Assembly: GCA_964444885.1 (NCBI GenBank)
Contig: CAYUIZ010000007.1
Location: forward strand, 1-59,699
Direction: 5' to 3'
Length of the DNA: 59,699 nucleotides
Source of the DNA: CAYRGQ01 sp964444885
Lineage (GTDB): Bacteria; Bacteroidota; Bacteroidia; Sphingobacteriales; Sphingobacteriaceae
Positions 26,100 through 34,251 of the stretch are shown here, in pieces (position 1 is the stretch's first letter; every line of letters starts with the position of its first letter). The notes under the pieces were generated by a model. That model was not told the DNA's origin. It did no database searches and worked only from the letters and a program-made list of their open reading frames with translations. Made by a program: the position numbers and the translations under genes.

Positions 26100-26710
26100 A
26101 ACAGTGTAATTTACAAAATGTAAAGATACGATTTTTATTTTATTCCAAACCCCTATTTCGTGCCTGGCCAGGTGCACGCCCCCCCCCTCATTTGTATCAT
26201 TGGAACGAGGAACAGCCTGCCTCGAACTTGATTCGGCGAGGAGAAATCCATGGCCATTTAGAGCTGTTCTCCCTATCCAATCATAGATTTCTCTCCTCGT
26301 TCGATGGCGATTTGAAAAAGGAAAGTCTATCATACACCCAGTCCAAGCCATCCTCGTTGTCCCGCTTCATGCGGGAAGGACGATAAAGGCCGCCGGCGCC
26401 AGATGTTTTCCAGCGATGAAAACGGATGGTTCAGCCGATGGCCAAAACGATAAATACCCATTTTGGTGTATTGCGATTTGTTTGGGATAACGCTAGCTTT
26501 AGTTGATCCGATTTCCCCATGTGTAAGCGTATATGCTCGAAAGAAACATAATGCAAGTAAAACCATTGCCACAAGAAGAAAGGGTTGAAATCAGGATTTA
26601 TAATAGGTCATTGAGCCAGCAATATCCGATCTTTATACCTCGGGGGATTACCTGCTGTGCGATGACAAACCGATCATTACAGACACTTCGCGGATCAGTT
26701 AGATTAGGTA
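26100..26710. other. Non-coding flank of a decayed accessory region
   Basis: No supportable gene over about 600 bases. It holds a nine-C homopolymer (26179-26187), an interrupted inverted repeat (26237-26299), a CCCGC-TTCAT-GCGGG hairpin (26361-26375), and then A/T-rich sequence. The 149-residue opening at 26533-26982 crosses a duplicated gene tail in the wrong frame and is not believed. Confidence 0.6.
26237..26299. repeat. Interrupted inverted repeat
   Basis: CGAGGAGAAATC (26237-26248) is inverted as GATTTCTCTCCTCG (26286-26299), differing by a 2-nt insertion, with a 37-nt spacer and partly matching flanks. It could be ends of a very small mobile element or a regulatory stem-loop. No target duplication was recognised. 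Confidence 0.45.
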
Positions 26711-26827
26711 ATGTATTCGTCGCTCCGCAGGTCGAATGTGGAAATCGACTTGACCGGCAATACGGTTGCCGACCATCAATTTCGGTTTGTGTACAAAGTC
26801 AACCTCGGCGTGGAGATCAGGCTGTGA
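26711..26827 (+). pseudogene. Truncated C-terminal remnant of a barrel-like protein
   Basis: A 38-residue reading frame ending in SNVEIDLTG, VADHQFRFVY and VNLGVEIRL then TGA. This is the same C terminus as the frameshifted gene at 28083-28699. Only the last roughly 35 codons survive; nothing upstream resembles the rest. It lies within a 141-bp duplication that continues about 30 bases past the stop codon. Confidence 0.7.
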
Positions 26828-26858
26828 CGATGTGGCCATTCCGAAATTACATAAGGGG
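26718..26858 (+). repeat. 141-bp direct duplication, copy 1
   Basis: Matches 28590-28730 with about 10 differences in 141 bases by eye (roughly 93% identity), same orientation, 1.87 kb apart. It covers the gene tail, the stop codon and about 30 bases of 3' flank. Confidence 0.8.
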
Positions 26859-26978
26859 GATACTACTGGCTGGTGTCTCAACATGTTTATTTTCAGGAGC
26901 AAACCGATACACATATATTTCACCCGACCCTTTCATAAGGCTTTTCAGGTTCCCTTGGTTAAATTTTAGACCTCACAG

Positions 26979-27533
26979 ATGAAACCTGTTTTGCTAATAC
27001 TGATGGTTTTGATCCAGCCCTTTGTGGCAGGCGCGCGTGACGCAATGGCCAATGATACGACAGAGGTTATTTATTTTATATCCGCAGGCGAGTTAGGGGG
27101 AAAGGCACGGCACATCCGTTTGTATAATGAAGAAAACAAGTTTTTTTGCTCTTTTTCAGAGTTCAGCCGGAAGGGCTTTCCTGCCATACGGTTCGACCGG
27201 GAGGATGCTGGAAATGACAGCCTGTTGCTCGAATTTTACGACCGGCAACCTTTCGTGGCAATTGCGGATCGGATCGCCGTCACGCTGGATGAGCGCGTTG
27301 AATTTGAGCGGATACTTGGCGAAATAAGCGGATTCGAAAATCGGGAAGCCGGGGTAAGCAATGCGCCAAACCACTATATTATCAAGGTAGGGGGGCAAAA
27401 AAAGATAGTGATTGATTGGTTGGGTGAATTTAGTGTTGGGACACGGATGGAAAAAGCATTGAATCTCGGGGAGAAATGCTTTTTTCCGTATCTTAGACCT
27501 CAAGCCGAAAAGGTTTTCTCAATTTGGAGGTAG
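26979..27533 (+). CDS. Exported protein of unknown function
   Basis: 184 residues with a signal peptide (MKPVLLILMVLIQPFVAGARD). No domain recognised. The sequence mixes beta-type stretches (VIYFISAGELGGKARHIRLY, HYIIKVGGQKKIVIDWLGE) and charged helices. Base composition is visibly richer in A/T than the flanking housekeeping genes. It lies between the two duplicated tails and 3 nt before the lipoprotein gene, with which it probably forms an operon. Confidence 0.65.
   Translation: MKPVLLILMVLIQPFVAGARDAMANDTTEVIYFISAGELGGKARHIRLYNEENKFFCSFSEFSRKGFPAIRFDREDAGNDSLLLEFYDRQPFVAIADRIAVTLDERVEFERILGEISGFENREAGVSNAPNHYIIKVGGQKKIVIDWLGEFSVGTRMEKALNLGEKCFFPYLRPQAEKVFSIWR
27526..27530 (+). promoter_or_regulatory. 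Shine-Dalgarno site GGAGG
   Basis: GGAGG 6 nt before ATG 27537, overlapping the end of the previous gene; supports translation of the lipoprotein gene from this start. Confidence 0.65.
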
Positions 27534-27536
27534 GTT

Positions 27537-28055
27537 ATGGTAACACAAGGAAAAATAGCATGGCTCCTTGCACTGCTCATCCTAGGCTGTTCGAAAGATG
27601 AAACGCTCATGTTGCCAAAACGGCCCTATACGGGCGATGAAATCAAGATAAATGGCATCTACTGCAGCATTGATTCCTCGTATGGAAGTGTGCACACATT
27701 CTTCCTCTATCGGGATGGAACGATTCTAAAGGGAGACGCGTTTAATCTGAGCCAGTTTGAGGAAAAACTTGATTATATGTCCACCCAAGAATGGAATCTT
27801 GGCATAAAAAAATACCGTCATCGCTGGGGCCACTTCACCGTTGAAGGCACCCGGTTCACCTGGGAGAGCTGGGTGCCGCCTTCGGGGGGCGGCTTCCCCA
27901 CCTATGTATATGAGGGCACCATCCTAAACGACACCACCATCGCCATGGAGCGCAACCGCCATAGCCGGTCGGGCAAGTGGAATCCCTTTGTGTACACCTA
28001 CCGGCTCCATCAGATCCGGAGCAAACCGGACAGCCTTAACCGATTTACTAACTGA
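27537..28055 (+). CDS. Lipoprotein of unknown function
   Basis: 172 residues. Lipobox LLILGC puts the lipidated Cys near position 18. No known domain; there is a run of beta-type sequence (TFFLYRDGTILKGDAF, GHFTVEGTRFTWESW, YVYEGTILNDTTIAMER) suggesting a small lipocalin-like or barrel fold, which is speculative. A good ribosome site and 3-nt spacing couple it to the preceding exported protein. The broken barrel-like gene follows 27 nt downstream. Confidence 0.7.
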   Translation: MVTQGKIAWLLALLILGCSKDETLMLPKRPYTGDEIKINGIYCSIDSSYGSVHTFFLYRDGTILKGDAFNLSQFEEKLDYMSTQEWNLGIKKYRHRWGHFTVEGTRFTWESWVPPSGGGFPTYVYEGTILNDTTIAMERNRHSRSGKWNPFVYTYRLHQIRSKPDSLNRFTN

Positions 28056-28082
28056 AATAAATCCCGCAATAGCAACGAAATC

Positions 28083-28699
28083 ATGAAAAACCTACTCGCA
28101 TTATGGCTATTTGTCGCGTGCTTCCTGCCGGAGGCCATGGCGCAGGGGCGCATGTCCATCGGGCTGTCCGGAAACTACGGCAGCTACAACAGCTTCGGCG
28201 GGGAAATCTATGCCCGCAAGCCGGTCCGCCTGTTCAAAAAGGATGCGGATGATAAAGGCCGGCTTGGCTAATCGCTCCTATGGTTTGGAATTTGACGAGA
28301 TTGACGGCCTCCGGGTAAACTTAATGGGCATTTTCGGCGACCTGGCCGTGTACCCGATCCCCGGCTCGGGCCTGTTTGCCGGCGTGCGTGCCGAGGTCCA
28401 ACCTGAGCCGGCTGTCAGGGGAATCGAAAACAAGGGTGGAGCGCCAGCGGGATTATAAAATGCCACCCTTTTTTTTTGGCGCGGGCGCGTTTCTGCAGGT
28501 CGGCTACCGGTTCAGGGTGTCCGAAGGCTTTGCCCTGAGGCTTTACGGACAGCCGGTCGCCCAGTATAATTTCGTCCACAATGGCTCCACGTCGCTCGTC
28601 GGGTCGAATGTGGAAATCGACTTGACCGGCGATACGGTTGCCGACCACCAATTCCGGTTTGTGTACAACGTCAACCTCGGCGTGGAGATCAGGCTGTGA
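28083..28699 (+). pseudogene. Barrel-like exported protein, two frameshifts
   Basis: Three frames join into one roughly 204-residue protein. 28083 to about 28265 has a signal peptide then GRMSIGLSGNYGSYN. About 28267-28402 reads ANRSYGLEFDEIDGLRVNL and VYPIPGSGLFAGVRAEV. About 28404-28699 reads NLSRLSGES, FGAGAFLQVGYRF and VNLGVEIRL. Each shift looks like one extra base, within CTTGGCT near 28266 and GGTCCAAC near 28400. The strand pattern and terminal aromatic/hydrophobic residues suggest a small outer-membrane barrel. Either a genuine pseudogene or two assembly errors. Its 3' end is duplicated at 26718. Confidence 0.75.
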
Positions 28700-28730
28700 C
28701 GATGTGGCCGTGCCGAAATTACATGAGGGG
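28590..28730 (+). repeat. 141-bp direct duplication, copy 2
   Basis: Partner of 26718-26858. The match stops about 30 bases after the TGA at 28697, where the two flanks diverge. Confidence 0.8.
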
Positions 28731-28848
28731 ATTATCCGTGACCGCCAACCCGGCATCCGCGTTGACGGCCTTGCCGGACAAAGTAACCTGGGCCACTGCC
28801 TCCTCCAATATTCAGGGCAACCGCACCAGGGCCTTGAACCCCGGCTAG
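28723..28848 (+). other. Short open frame after the broken gene
   Basis: A 41-codon frame (begins MRGLSVTANPASAL, ends RALNPG) starts inside the end of the duplication; copy 1 has ATA at the equivalent start. It may be the stump of a longer downstream gene truncated against the convergent M14 peptidase gene. No homology claimed. Confidence 0.25.
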
Positions 28849-28876
28849 GGCGCACCACGGGCAACCCCGCCGCCAC

Positions 28877-31420
28877 CTATTGCCCCACCATAAAAACCGC
28901 GTTGCCCATAATCAGCTTCCCGTGTTCCCAAAATCCGCGGAACAAGGGATTGTCTACAAGGTACACGACCTGTCCGCGTCCTTTCGGCTGTACCCCGAAA
29001 ACCAGCGATTCGGCAATTTCGGGTTTGGCTTTGAAGCCGATGAAGCCAGCCCGATGGCGATCTAAACTGGGTATAATTCCCACGTTGATGCCGTTTTTCA
29101 GGTAGCCGTACCGCCTGCCGCTGTTTTTCAGGGTGAAGTACGTGCCGCCGGTACCGTATCCCAGCGGATGGGTGGCGTCTAAACGGACTTGGAATACCGC
29201 GCCCGACACGCTATTGGCAACGCGCGACCGGCTGCGGTCGTCATACGCGGCGGTGCGTTCCTGCGCGGCGTATTCCTCCTGGCGCTTGTCAGCCGCTTTT
29301 TTCTCATCGTCGGTCATGTAGGCGGATAAGCCGTACCCCTCTTTCGTTGCGAGAAAGGCGACAGCTCCCTCTATCGCGATGAGCTTGCCCCCGGCGCTGA
29401 CCCAGGCGTCGATTTTTTCAAATCCCGCCGTGCCGAGCGCACCGTACGATCCCGAAGGCAGGATGAGTACGTTGTATCGCGAGAGGTTTACGCTGCCGAA
29501 CCCTGCAGCGTCAATAACCGAAAGCGGGTAATCCAGCTCCTGCTCAAAATGATGCCACACTTCCCCAAAGCCCAAGGACGAAACGCCTTGTCCGGACAAT
29601 ACCGCCACTTTGGGCGGAGTAATGGCCCGGACGGCAGACGAGCCGAAATCCCTGCCGGTATCCATGTAGCCCGTTGAGGCCGTATGTAGTTTGATCGCAT
29701 GTGCATTAGCGAGGTTGACGACTGTTTCGTGGAAATCGGTTTTGCGCTCATTGCCATTGCGCGCCACGATTATCGTTCCCGCCGGGTAGTCTTTGCCGGC
29801 GTGGGCGAATGGCTTTTCAGCGACACGCACCCGGATGTCCGCTTGAATAAGTGCGCTGAGAAAGCGTGCGTGCGTGACGGCGTTCCAGGGCACGAAATAG
29901 GCCAAGGGCGTGCCCTGCACAGTGTTGTGCACAAACGGCGGGGCGGTATGGCTGGTGTCTACAACGATGCGGGTGTCCAGCGCGTAGGCCTGCAAGCCAT
30001 AGGCATACGGCAATGCCCAGCTGGTGATATCATAGGTCATCGTGTCGGACAGCGTAGGATTGGGCTCAAACAGGGTTTGCACCAAGACGGCTTTCGGCTG
30101 ATGGGCGCTCACGACCAGATCGCCCGCTTCAATGGCGAAGCTTGCGGAGGTGCCGGTGCCATAGTCAAAACCCGTCAGGTTGCCGCGCGACGACGCCGCG
30201 CCGTAGCGTATCCCGTTGCGGTCGAGTAGTTGCTGAAGTTGCTTTAGGCGGTCGGGGGCATTTCCGGGTTTGACGACGTAGGCCTTATAACGTCCGGGCG
30301 GGTTCGTGCTCGTCTGGGCGAAATATTCCCCAAATTCCTTGACCAGCCGGCTAGCATGCTGGGAAGCTGTCTCGATAGTAGCTAGGCCCGCCGTATGGTG
30401 GTGCAGGATGCGCTCTGTCAAGGTCAATGTATCACCCAAGGCAGTTTCGATGCCTAGGCCGGCACGGCCCGAGCCTGCCTGTTCGTAGGTCATGCCGATC
30501 GCTCCGTTGAATGTCGGCCAGGTATCTCCATAGCTGGGGTAGAACAAGTCGAATACCTCGCGCGTGAAGTACATCCAGGCGTTGGCATCGAAATGTTTGG
30601 CGTTATTGCGTCCTACGATCTCCTGGAACTCGCGCTGGAAGGGCGATACGAATTCATGGACGGGCTCTGCCGCCGGAGCGAAATAATAGGGTGCGTTGAT
30701 GCCTTGTTCGTGGAAGTCGACATGCACCTGGGGCATCCAGCTGTTGTAAAGCGCGGCGCGTTGCTGCGACTCTTGCTGCACTTGCCAGGCCCAGTCGCGG
30801 TTGAGGTCATAGAGGTAATGGTTGGGCCGGCCGCCCGGCCACGGCTCCTGATGTTCGACCGACTGGGCGTCAGGCTGGAGGCGCCTGTTGGCTTTCTGGT
30901 TGTACCAATTGACGTAGCGTTCCTGCCCGTCCGGATTGAGGCAAGGGTCGATTACGACGACCGTATTTTCGAGGTAAGGTTTCGTAGTGCTGTTGTTGGG
31001 GTCGATCAATTCCCAAAGCGTCTTCATTGCCGTCTCCGACGCAACGGCTTCGTTGCCGTGCACGTTATAGCTCAGCCAAATGATGGGTATTGCCTCCGTC
31101 GGCGTGCCCGGCTCCAGTCCGGTGCGCTGCATGTTAGACTTACGGATGTTCTCCAAGTTCTGAATATTGGCGGGTGACGAAATGAACAGGGCTACCAGTG
31201 GGCGCCCTTCATACGTTTGGCCATACGTGACCATCCGGACATGATCGCTGCTGGTGGCCACATGCTCCATGTAGCGGTGCACACGGTGGTATGGGGTGAA
31301 GCGTTCGCCTAGGGAATAACCTAAGAATTGCTCGGGATTTTGTGTCTGGCCCGCTGCCACCGCAGGTGCCAGCAACCATAGCGCCAAGGTGAGGCGCACG
31401 ACAGAAACAAGTGATTTCAT
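28877..31420 (-). CDS. M14 family zinc carboxypeptidase
   Basis: 847 residues from ATG 31420, where a signal peptide begins (cleavage near AAG-QTQ); the opening to 31459 adds residues before it. The zinc site is visible: NVHGNEAVASE (His and Glu) and later HVDFHEQG (His). MTYEQAGSGRAG supplies the general-base Glu. The C-terminal half (about 600-750) has a class I glutamine-amidotransferase-like fold (VAVLSGQGVSSLGFGEVWHHFE, YNVLILPSGSYG), common in this large periplasmic Bacteroidota subfamily. Cleaves C-terminal residues from peptides or murein-type peptides; substrate unknown. Confidence 0.93.
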   Translation of the reverse strand: MKSLVSVVRLTLALWLLAPAVAAGQTQNPEQFLGYSLGERFTPYHRVHRYMEHVATSSDHVRMVTYGQTYEGRPLVALFISSPANIQNLENIRKSNMQRTGLEPGTPTEAIPIIWLSYNVHGNEAVASETAMKTLWELIDPNNSTTKPYLENTVVVIDPCLNPDGQERYVNWYNQKANRRLQPDAQSVEHQEPWPGGRPNHYLYDLNRDWAWQVQQESQQRAALYNSWMPQVHVDFHEQGINAPYYFAPAAEPVHEFVSPFQREFQEIVGRNNAKHFDANAWMYFTREVFDLFYPSYGDTWPTFNGAIGMTYEQAGSGRAGLGIETALGDTLTLTERILHHHTAGLATIETASQHASRLVKEFGEYFAQTSTNPPGRYKAYVVKPGNAPDRLKQLQQLLDRNGIRYGAASSRGNLTGFDYGTGTSASFAIEAGDLVVSAHQPKAVLVQTLFEPNPTLSDTMTYDITSWALPYAYGLQAYALDTRIVVDTSHTAPPFVHNTVQGTPLAYFVPWNAVTHARFLSALIQADIRVRVAEKPFAHAGKDYPAGTIIVARNGNERKTDFHETVVNLANAHAIKLHTASTGYMDTGRDFGSSAVRAITPPKVAVLSGQGVSSLGFGEVWHHFEQELDYPLSVIDAAGFGSVNLSRYNVLILPSGSYGALGTAGFEKIDAWVSAGGKLIAIEGAVAFLATKEGYGLSAYMTDDEKKAADKRQEEYAAQERTAAYDDRSRSRVANSVSGAVFQVRLDATHPLGYGTGGTYFTLKNSGRRYGYLKNGINVGIIPSLDRHRAGFIGFKAKPEIAESLVFGVQPKGRGQVVYLVDNPLFRGFWEHGKLIMGNAVFMVGQ

Positions 31421-31605
31421 AGCGGTGTGATCCGATTGGTTACCTTGGCAAAAAAACAAAATATAATCGGACTCTGTGTTCGATCACTGAAAATGTTATC
31501 CGGCGGGACGGATCGCCGGCAGGGGGTGTGTTAAACTATGTTAAAGTCAGTTTTAGGCGTTGCCTAACGTTTAGGCGTGTGCTATCTTGCGTCACGAAAT
31601 ATTAA

Positions 31606-31636
31606 TTGGCAAGTAACTTAAATTCACTTATCTTTG
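31606..31636 (+). promoter_or_regulatory. bamD promoter, predicted leaderless
   Basis: TTG (31606-31608), exactly 20 bp, TATCTTTG (31629-31636): the best match to the Bacteroidota -33/-7 consensus in the window. Only 4 nt separate it from ATG 31641, so transcription should start on the A of the ATG. Confidence 0.78.
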
Positions 31637-31640
31637 CAAA

Positions 31641-32558
31641 ATGTTATTAAATAGGCGTATAGTGGCGTTTGCGGCCGTGTTAATGGTCGCATTGGTTTTC
31701 GGGGGATGCAAGAGCAAGTTTGAAAAACTTCGGGCGAGCAACAACATTGCCCTGAAGTACCAGGAGGCTCTCAAGCTATACAACAACGGCAAGTACAGCA
31801 AAGCACTCATTTTGTTCGATGACTTGATGAAGCAGTATCGGGGTGCGGCCGAGGCGGAAGACTTGTACTACTATACGGCGTATTCGAGCTACAAGCTGCG
31901 CGATTACCCGTCGGCACGGCACTATTTCCGGATGTTTACGGATACTTACCCGAACAGTGCCCGCACGGAGGAATGCCGGTATATGGCGGCTTACTGCTAT
32001 TATTTAGAGTCGCCACGTTCAACGCTCGACCAAGAATACACCTACCGGGCTATCGAAGCGTTGCAGTTGTTTATCAACCTGTACCCGGGCACGGAGCGGG
32101 CCGAAGAGGCTGCGGAGTTGATTGCTGACCTGCGTGATAAGCTCGAAACCAAGGCGTTCACCAATGCCAAGTACTATTTGGATATGGGCTTGCAGGACGA
32201 CTACCGGGCGGCGGTGCTGGCTTTTGACAACGTGCTGATTGAGTTTCCCGACACCAAGTACGCCGAGGAAATGGAATTTCTCAGTATCAAAGCGCAATAC
32301 CTGTACGCGTCTAATAGCACCTTGCACCGTCAAGAAGAACGGTACAACGAGGCGATTGAGTTCTATAACCGTTTTACCTCGTCTTATCCCGAAAGCAAAT
32401 TCACCAAGGAAGCCGACGCATTGCGCAAAGCAGCCGATGATGGCATCGCGCAAGCAAACAAGCGTATCGCAGAAATCAATGCCGCGGTAGCTGAACGCAA
32501 CCAAAGGCCAAATGACCCGGTCGCGGAAACAGAGAACACGTCTCTTTCGCAACCTTAA
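31641..32558 (+). CDS. bamD: Outer membrane protein assembly factor BamD
   Basis: 305 residues. Lipoprotein with lipobox VFGGC (Cys near 23). Five TPR-like helical repeats follow (YQEALKLYNNGKYSKALILFDDL; SYKLRDYPSARHYFRMFTDTYP; AIEALQLFINLYPGTERAEEA; AAVLAFDNVLIEFPDTKYAEEM; EAIEFYNRFTSSYPESKFTKEA). Part of the BAM complex that inserts outer-membrane barrels; tethered to the periplasmic face of the outer membrane. First gene of bamD-rpoZ-coaBC. The next in-frame ATG would destroy the signal peptide, supporting 31641 despite the very near promoter. Confidence 0.95.
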   Translation: MLLNRRIVAFAAVLMVALVFGGCKSKFEKLRASNNIALKYQEALKLYNNGKYSKALILFDDLMKQYRGAAEAEDLYYYTAYSSYKLRDYPSARHYFRMFTDTYPNSARTEECRYMAAYCYYLESPRSTLDQEYTYRAIEALQLFINLYPGTERAEEAAELIADLRDKLETKAFTNAKYYLDMGLQDDYRAAVLAFDNVLIEFPDTKYAEEMEFLSIKAQYLYASNSTLHRQEERYNEAIEFYNRFTSSYPESKFTKEADALRKAADDGIAQANKRIAEINAAVAERNQRPNDPVAETENTSLSQP

Positions 32559-32566
32559 AACAACAA

Positions 32567-32911
32567 ATGAATATGAGTACATCAAATAATACACCTGCTG
32601 TAGTTACCAACACGACGGTCACCCGTGACCTGCGTGATTTGGATGTCAACACGGACAATCTTTACGAGTCGATTGTGGTCGTTAGCAAGCGCGCTAACCA
32701 GATTGCGGTGGATGTAAAGGAAGAGCTGAACGCGAAGCTCGCAGAGTTTGCCACCACGAACGACAACCTCGAAGAGGTTTTTGAAAACCGTGAGCAAATC
32801 GAGATATCAAAACATTATGAGCGGATGCCCAAGCCGACGCTGGTAGCGATTGACGAGTTTCTGAAGGGCAAGATTTACTTCCGCAATCCAGCGACCGAGG
32901 AAGAAGACTAG
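32567..32911 (+). CDS. rpoZ: RNA polymerase omega/Rpb6-type subunit
   Basis: 114 residues (alternative ATG 32573). Bacteroidota-type omega: LYESIVVVSKRANQIAVDVKEEL aligns with the conserved helix of omega/Rpb6 that clamps the beta' C terminus, and the C-terminal part (KPTLVAIDEFLKGKIYFRNP) is the lineage-specific extension. 8 nt after bamD and 13 nt before coaBC, a gene order common in this phylum. Confidence 0.9.
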   Translation: MNMSTSNNTPAVVTNTTVTRDLRDLDVNTDNLYESIVVVSKRANQIAVDVKEELNAKLAEFATTNDNLEEVFENREQIEISKHYERMPKPTLVAIDEFLKGKIYFRNPATEEED

Positions 32912-32924
32912 TCGGAATCCACGC

Positions 32925-34157
32925 ATGGGAATGGCGACGGCAAGCAAGGGTAAAAAAGTGCTGCTGGGCGTATGCGGCAGTATCGCCGCGTACAAGGCTG
33001 CTTTTTTGACACGCCTGTTAGTGAAGGCAGGCGTGGATGTACAGGTCGTGATGACCCCCGGTGCCACGCACTTCATATCGCCGCTGACCCTCTCTACGCT
33101 GTCCGGCAAACCTGTGCTGACCGAATACTTTGACGGAAAAACCGGTTCGTGGAATAACCATGTACACTTAGCCGCCGAAGCAGACCTCATCCTGGTTGCG
33201 CCGGCCAGTGCCAATACATTAGGTAAATTTGCGCATGGGTTGTGCGACAATCTGCTGACGGCGATTTACCTGTCTGCCAAAAGTCCCGTTTTCATCGCGC
33301 CGGCTATGGATCTCGATATGTGGGCCCACCCCGCTACCAAGCAAAATATCGATACGCTTATCGGCTTTGGCAATATCGTCATCCCGCCTGGAACAGGTGA
33401 GCTGGCGAGCGGCCTGCACGGCGACGGAAGGCTGGCCGAGCCCGAGGAAATCTTGGAGCTGGTCACCAGCTTTTTTACCGGGCGACGGCAACCGCTAGCG
33501 GGCAAGCGTGCGCTGGTCACTGCGGGTCCTACGCACGAGGCAATCGATCCGGTCCGCTATATTGGTAATCACTCCTCGGGAAAAATGGGCTTGGCGGTGG
33601 CAAAACAGCTGGCCAAATTAGGCGCGGCCGTGACGTTGGTCCATGGCCCTATCGGGCTGCCTGTGCCCGCTGGCGTTCAAGCGGTAGCCGTACGTTCGGC
33701 CAGGGAAATGCAAGACGCTTGCCTTGCGCTGTACGCGGAAGCGGATATCACGGTTATGGGAGCAGCTGTGGCCGATTATACCCCTAAAGTCGTTTCGGAT
33801 CAGAAAATCAAAAAGGAATCCAGCGGCCTGGTGCTCGAACTCGAAAAAACCACGGATATTCTGGGCGAGCTGGGAAGCCGCAAAAGGCCGGGGCAGTTGC
33901 TCGTCGGTTTTGCCCTTGAAACGGAAAACGAGGAAGCTAATGCCCTAGTCAAGCTTCACAAGAAGAACCTCGACTTGATCGTACTTAACTCGTTAAACGA
34001 TAAGGGTGCCGGTTTTGCCGTGGATACCAACAAGGTTACAATCATCGACCGCCACCAACGTACGCATCCCTATTCGCTGAAGTCCAAGGACGAGGTAGCG
34101 GCGGATATCTGCCAGCATATCTTGGGCGCGTTAGGCCAAGCCCAGCCGGTGATTTAG
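32925..34157 (+). CDS. coaBC: Bifunctional phosphopantothenoylcysteine decarboxylase/synthase
   Basis: 410 residues, making 4'-phosphopantetheine for coenzyme A. N-terminal flavoprotein decarboxylase (CoaC, about 9-190): GSIAAYKA, catalytic His79 in NNHVHLAAEADL, and PAMDLDMW. C-terminal synthase (CoaB, about 195-400): TAGPTHEAIDPVRYIGNHSSGKMG, AAVADYTP and the KIKK lysines. In the substrate-clamp segment ELASGLHGDGR, the position aligning with the E. coli CoaC reductive Cys158 is Ser162. That may be normal in this lineage or altered chemistry. Confidence 0.96.
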   Translation: MGMATASKGKKVLLGVCGSIAAYKAAFLTRLLVKAGVDVQVVMTPGATHFISPLTLSTLSGKPVLTEYFDGKTGSWNNHVHLAAEADLILVAPASANTLGKFAHGLCDNLLTAIYLSAKSPVFIAPAMDLDMWAHPATKQNIDTLIGFGNIVIPPGTGELASGLHGDGRLAEPEEILELVTSFFTGRRQPLAGKRALVTAGPTHEAIDPVRYIGNHSSGKMGLAVAKQLAKLGAAVTLVHGPIGLPVPAGVQAVAVRSAREMQDACLALYAEADITVMGAAVADYTPKVVSDQKIKKESSGLVLELEKTTDILGELGSRKRPGQLLVGFALETENEEANALVKLHKKNLDLIVLNSLNDKGAGFAVDTNKVTIIDRHQRTHPYSLKSKDEVAADICQHILGALGQAQPVI

Positions 34158-34213
34158 CTAGAAAAACCCTTCCAAGCCTTATTCGCCAGTCAGGCATCTA
34201 CGACATTTAATCT

Positions 34214-34221
34214 TATCTTTG
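34214..34221 (+). promoter_or_regulatory. plsC-type gene -7 element
   Basis: TATCTTTG matches TAnnTTTG, 30 nt before ATG 34252. The in-frame TTG at 34219 lies inside this element, which argues against it as start codon. Confidence 0.5.
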
Positions 34222-34251
34222 CGGGCTAGTCAATACTATAATTCTTATTGC

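Noticed and set aside
26533..26982. 149-residue open frame in the accessory region
   Set aside because: It reads through the duplicated gene tail in the wrong frame and has no signal, domain or ribosome site; the true remnant is 26711-26827.
34219..34221. TTG start for the acyltransferase
   Set aside because: The codon lies inside the -7 promoter element; ATG 34252 is the better start.
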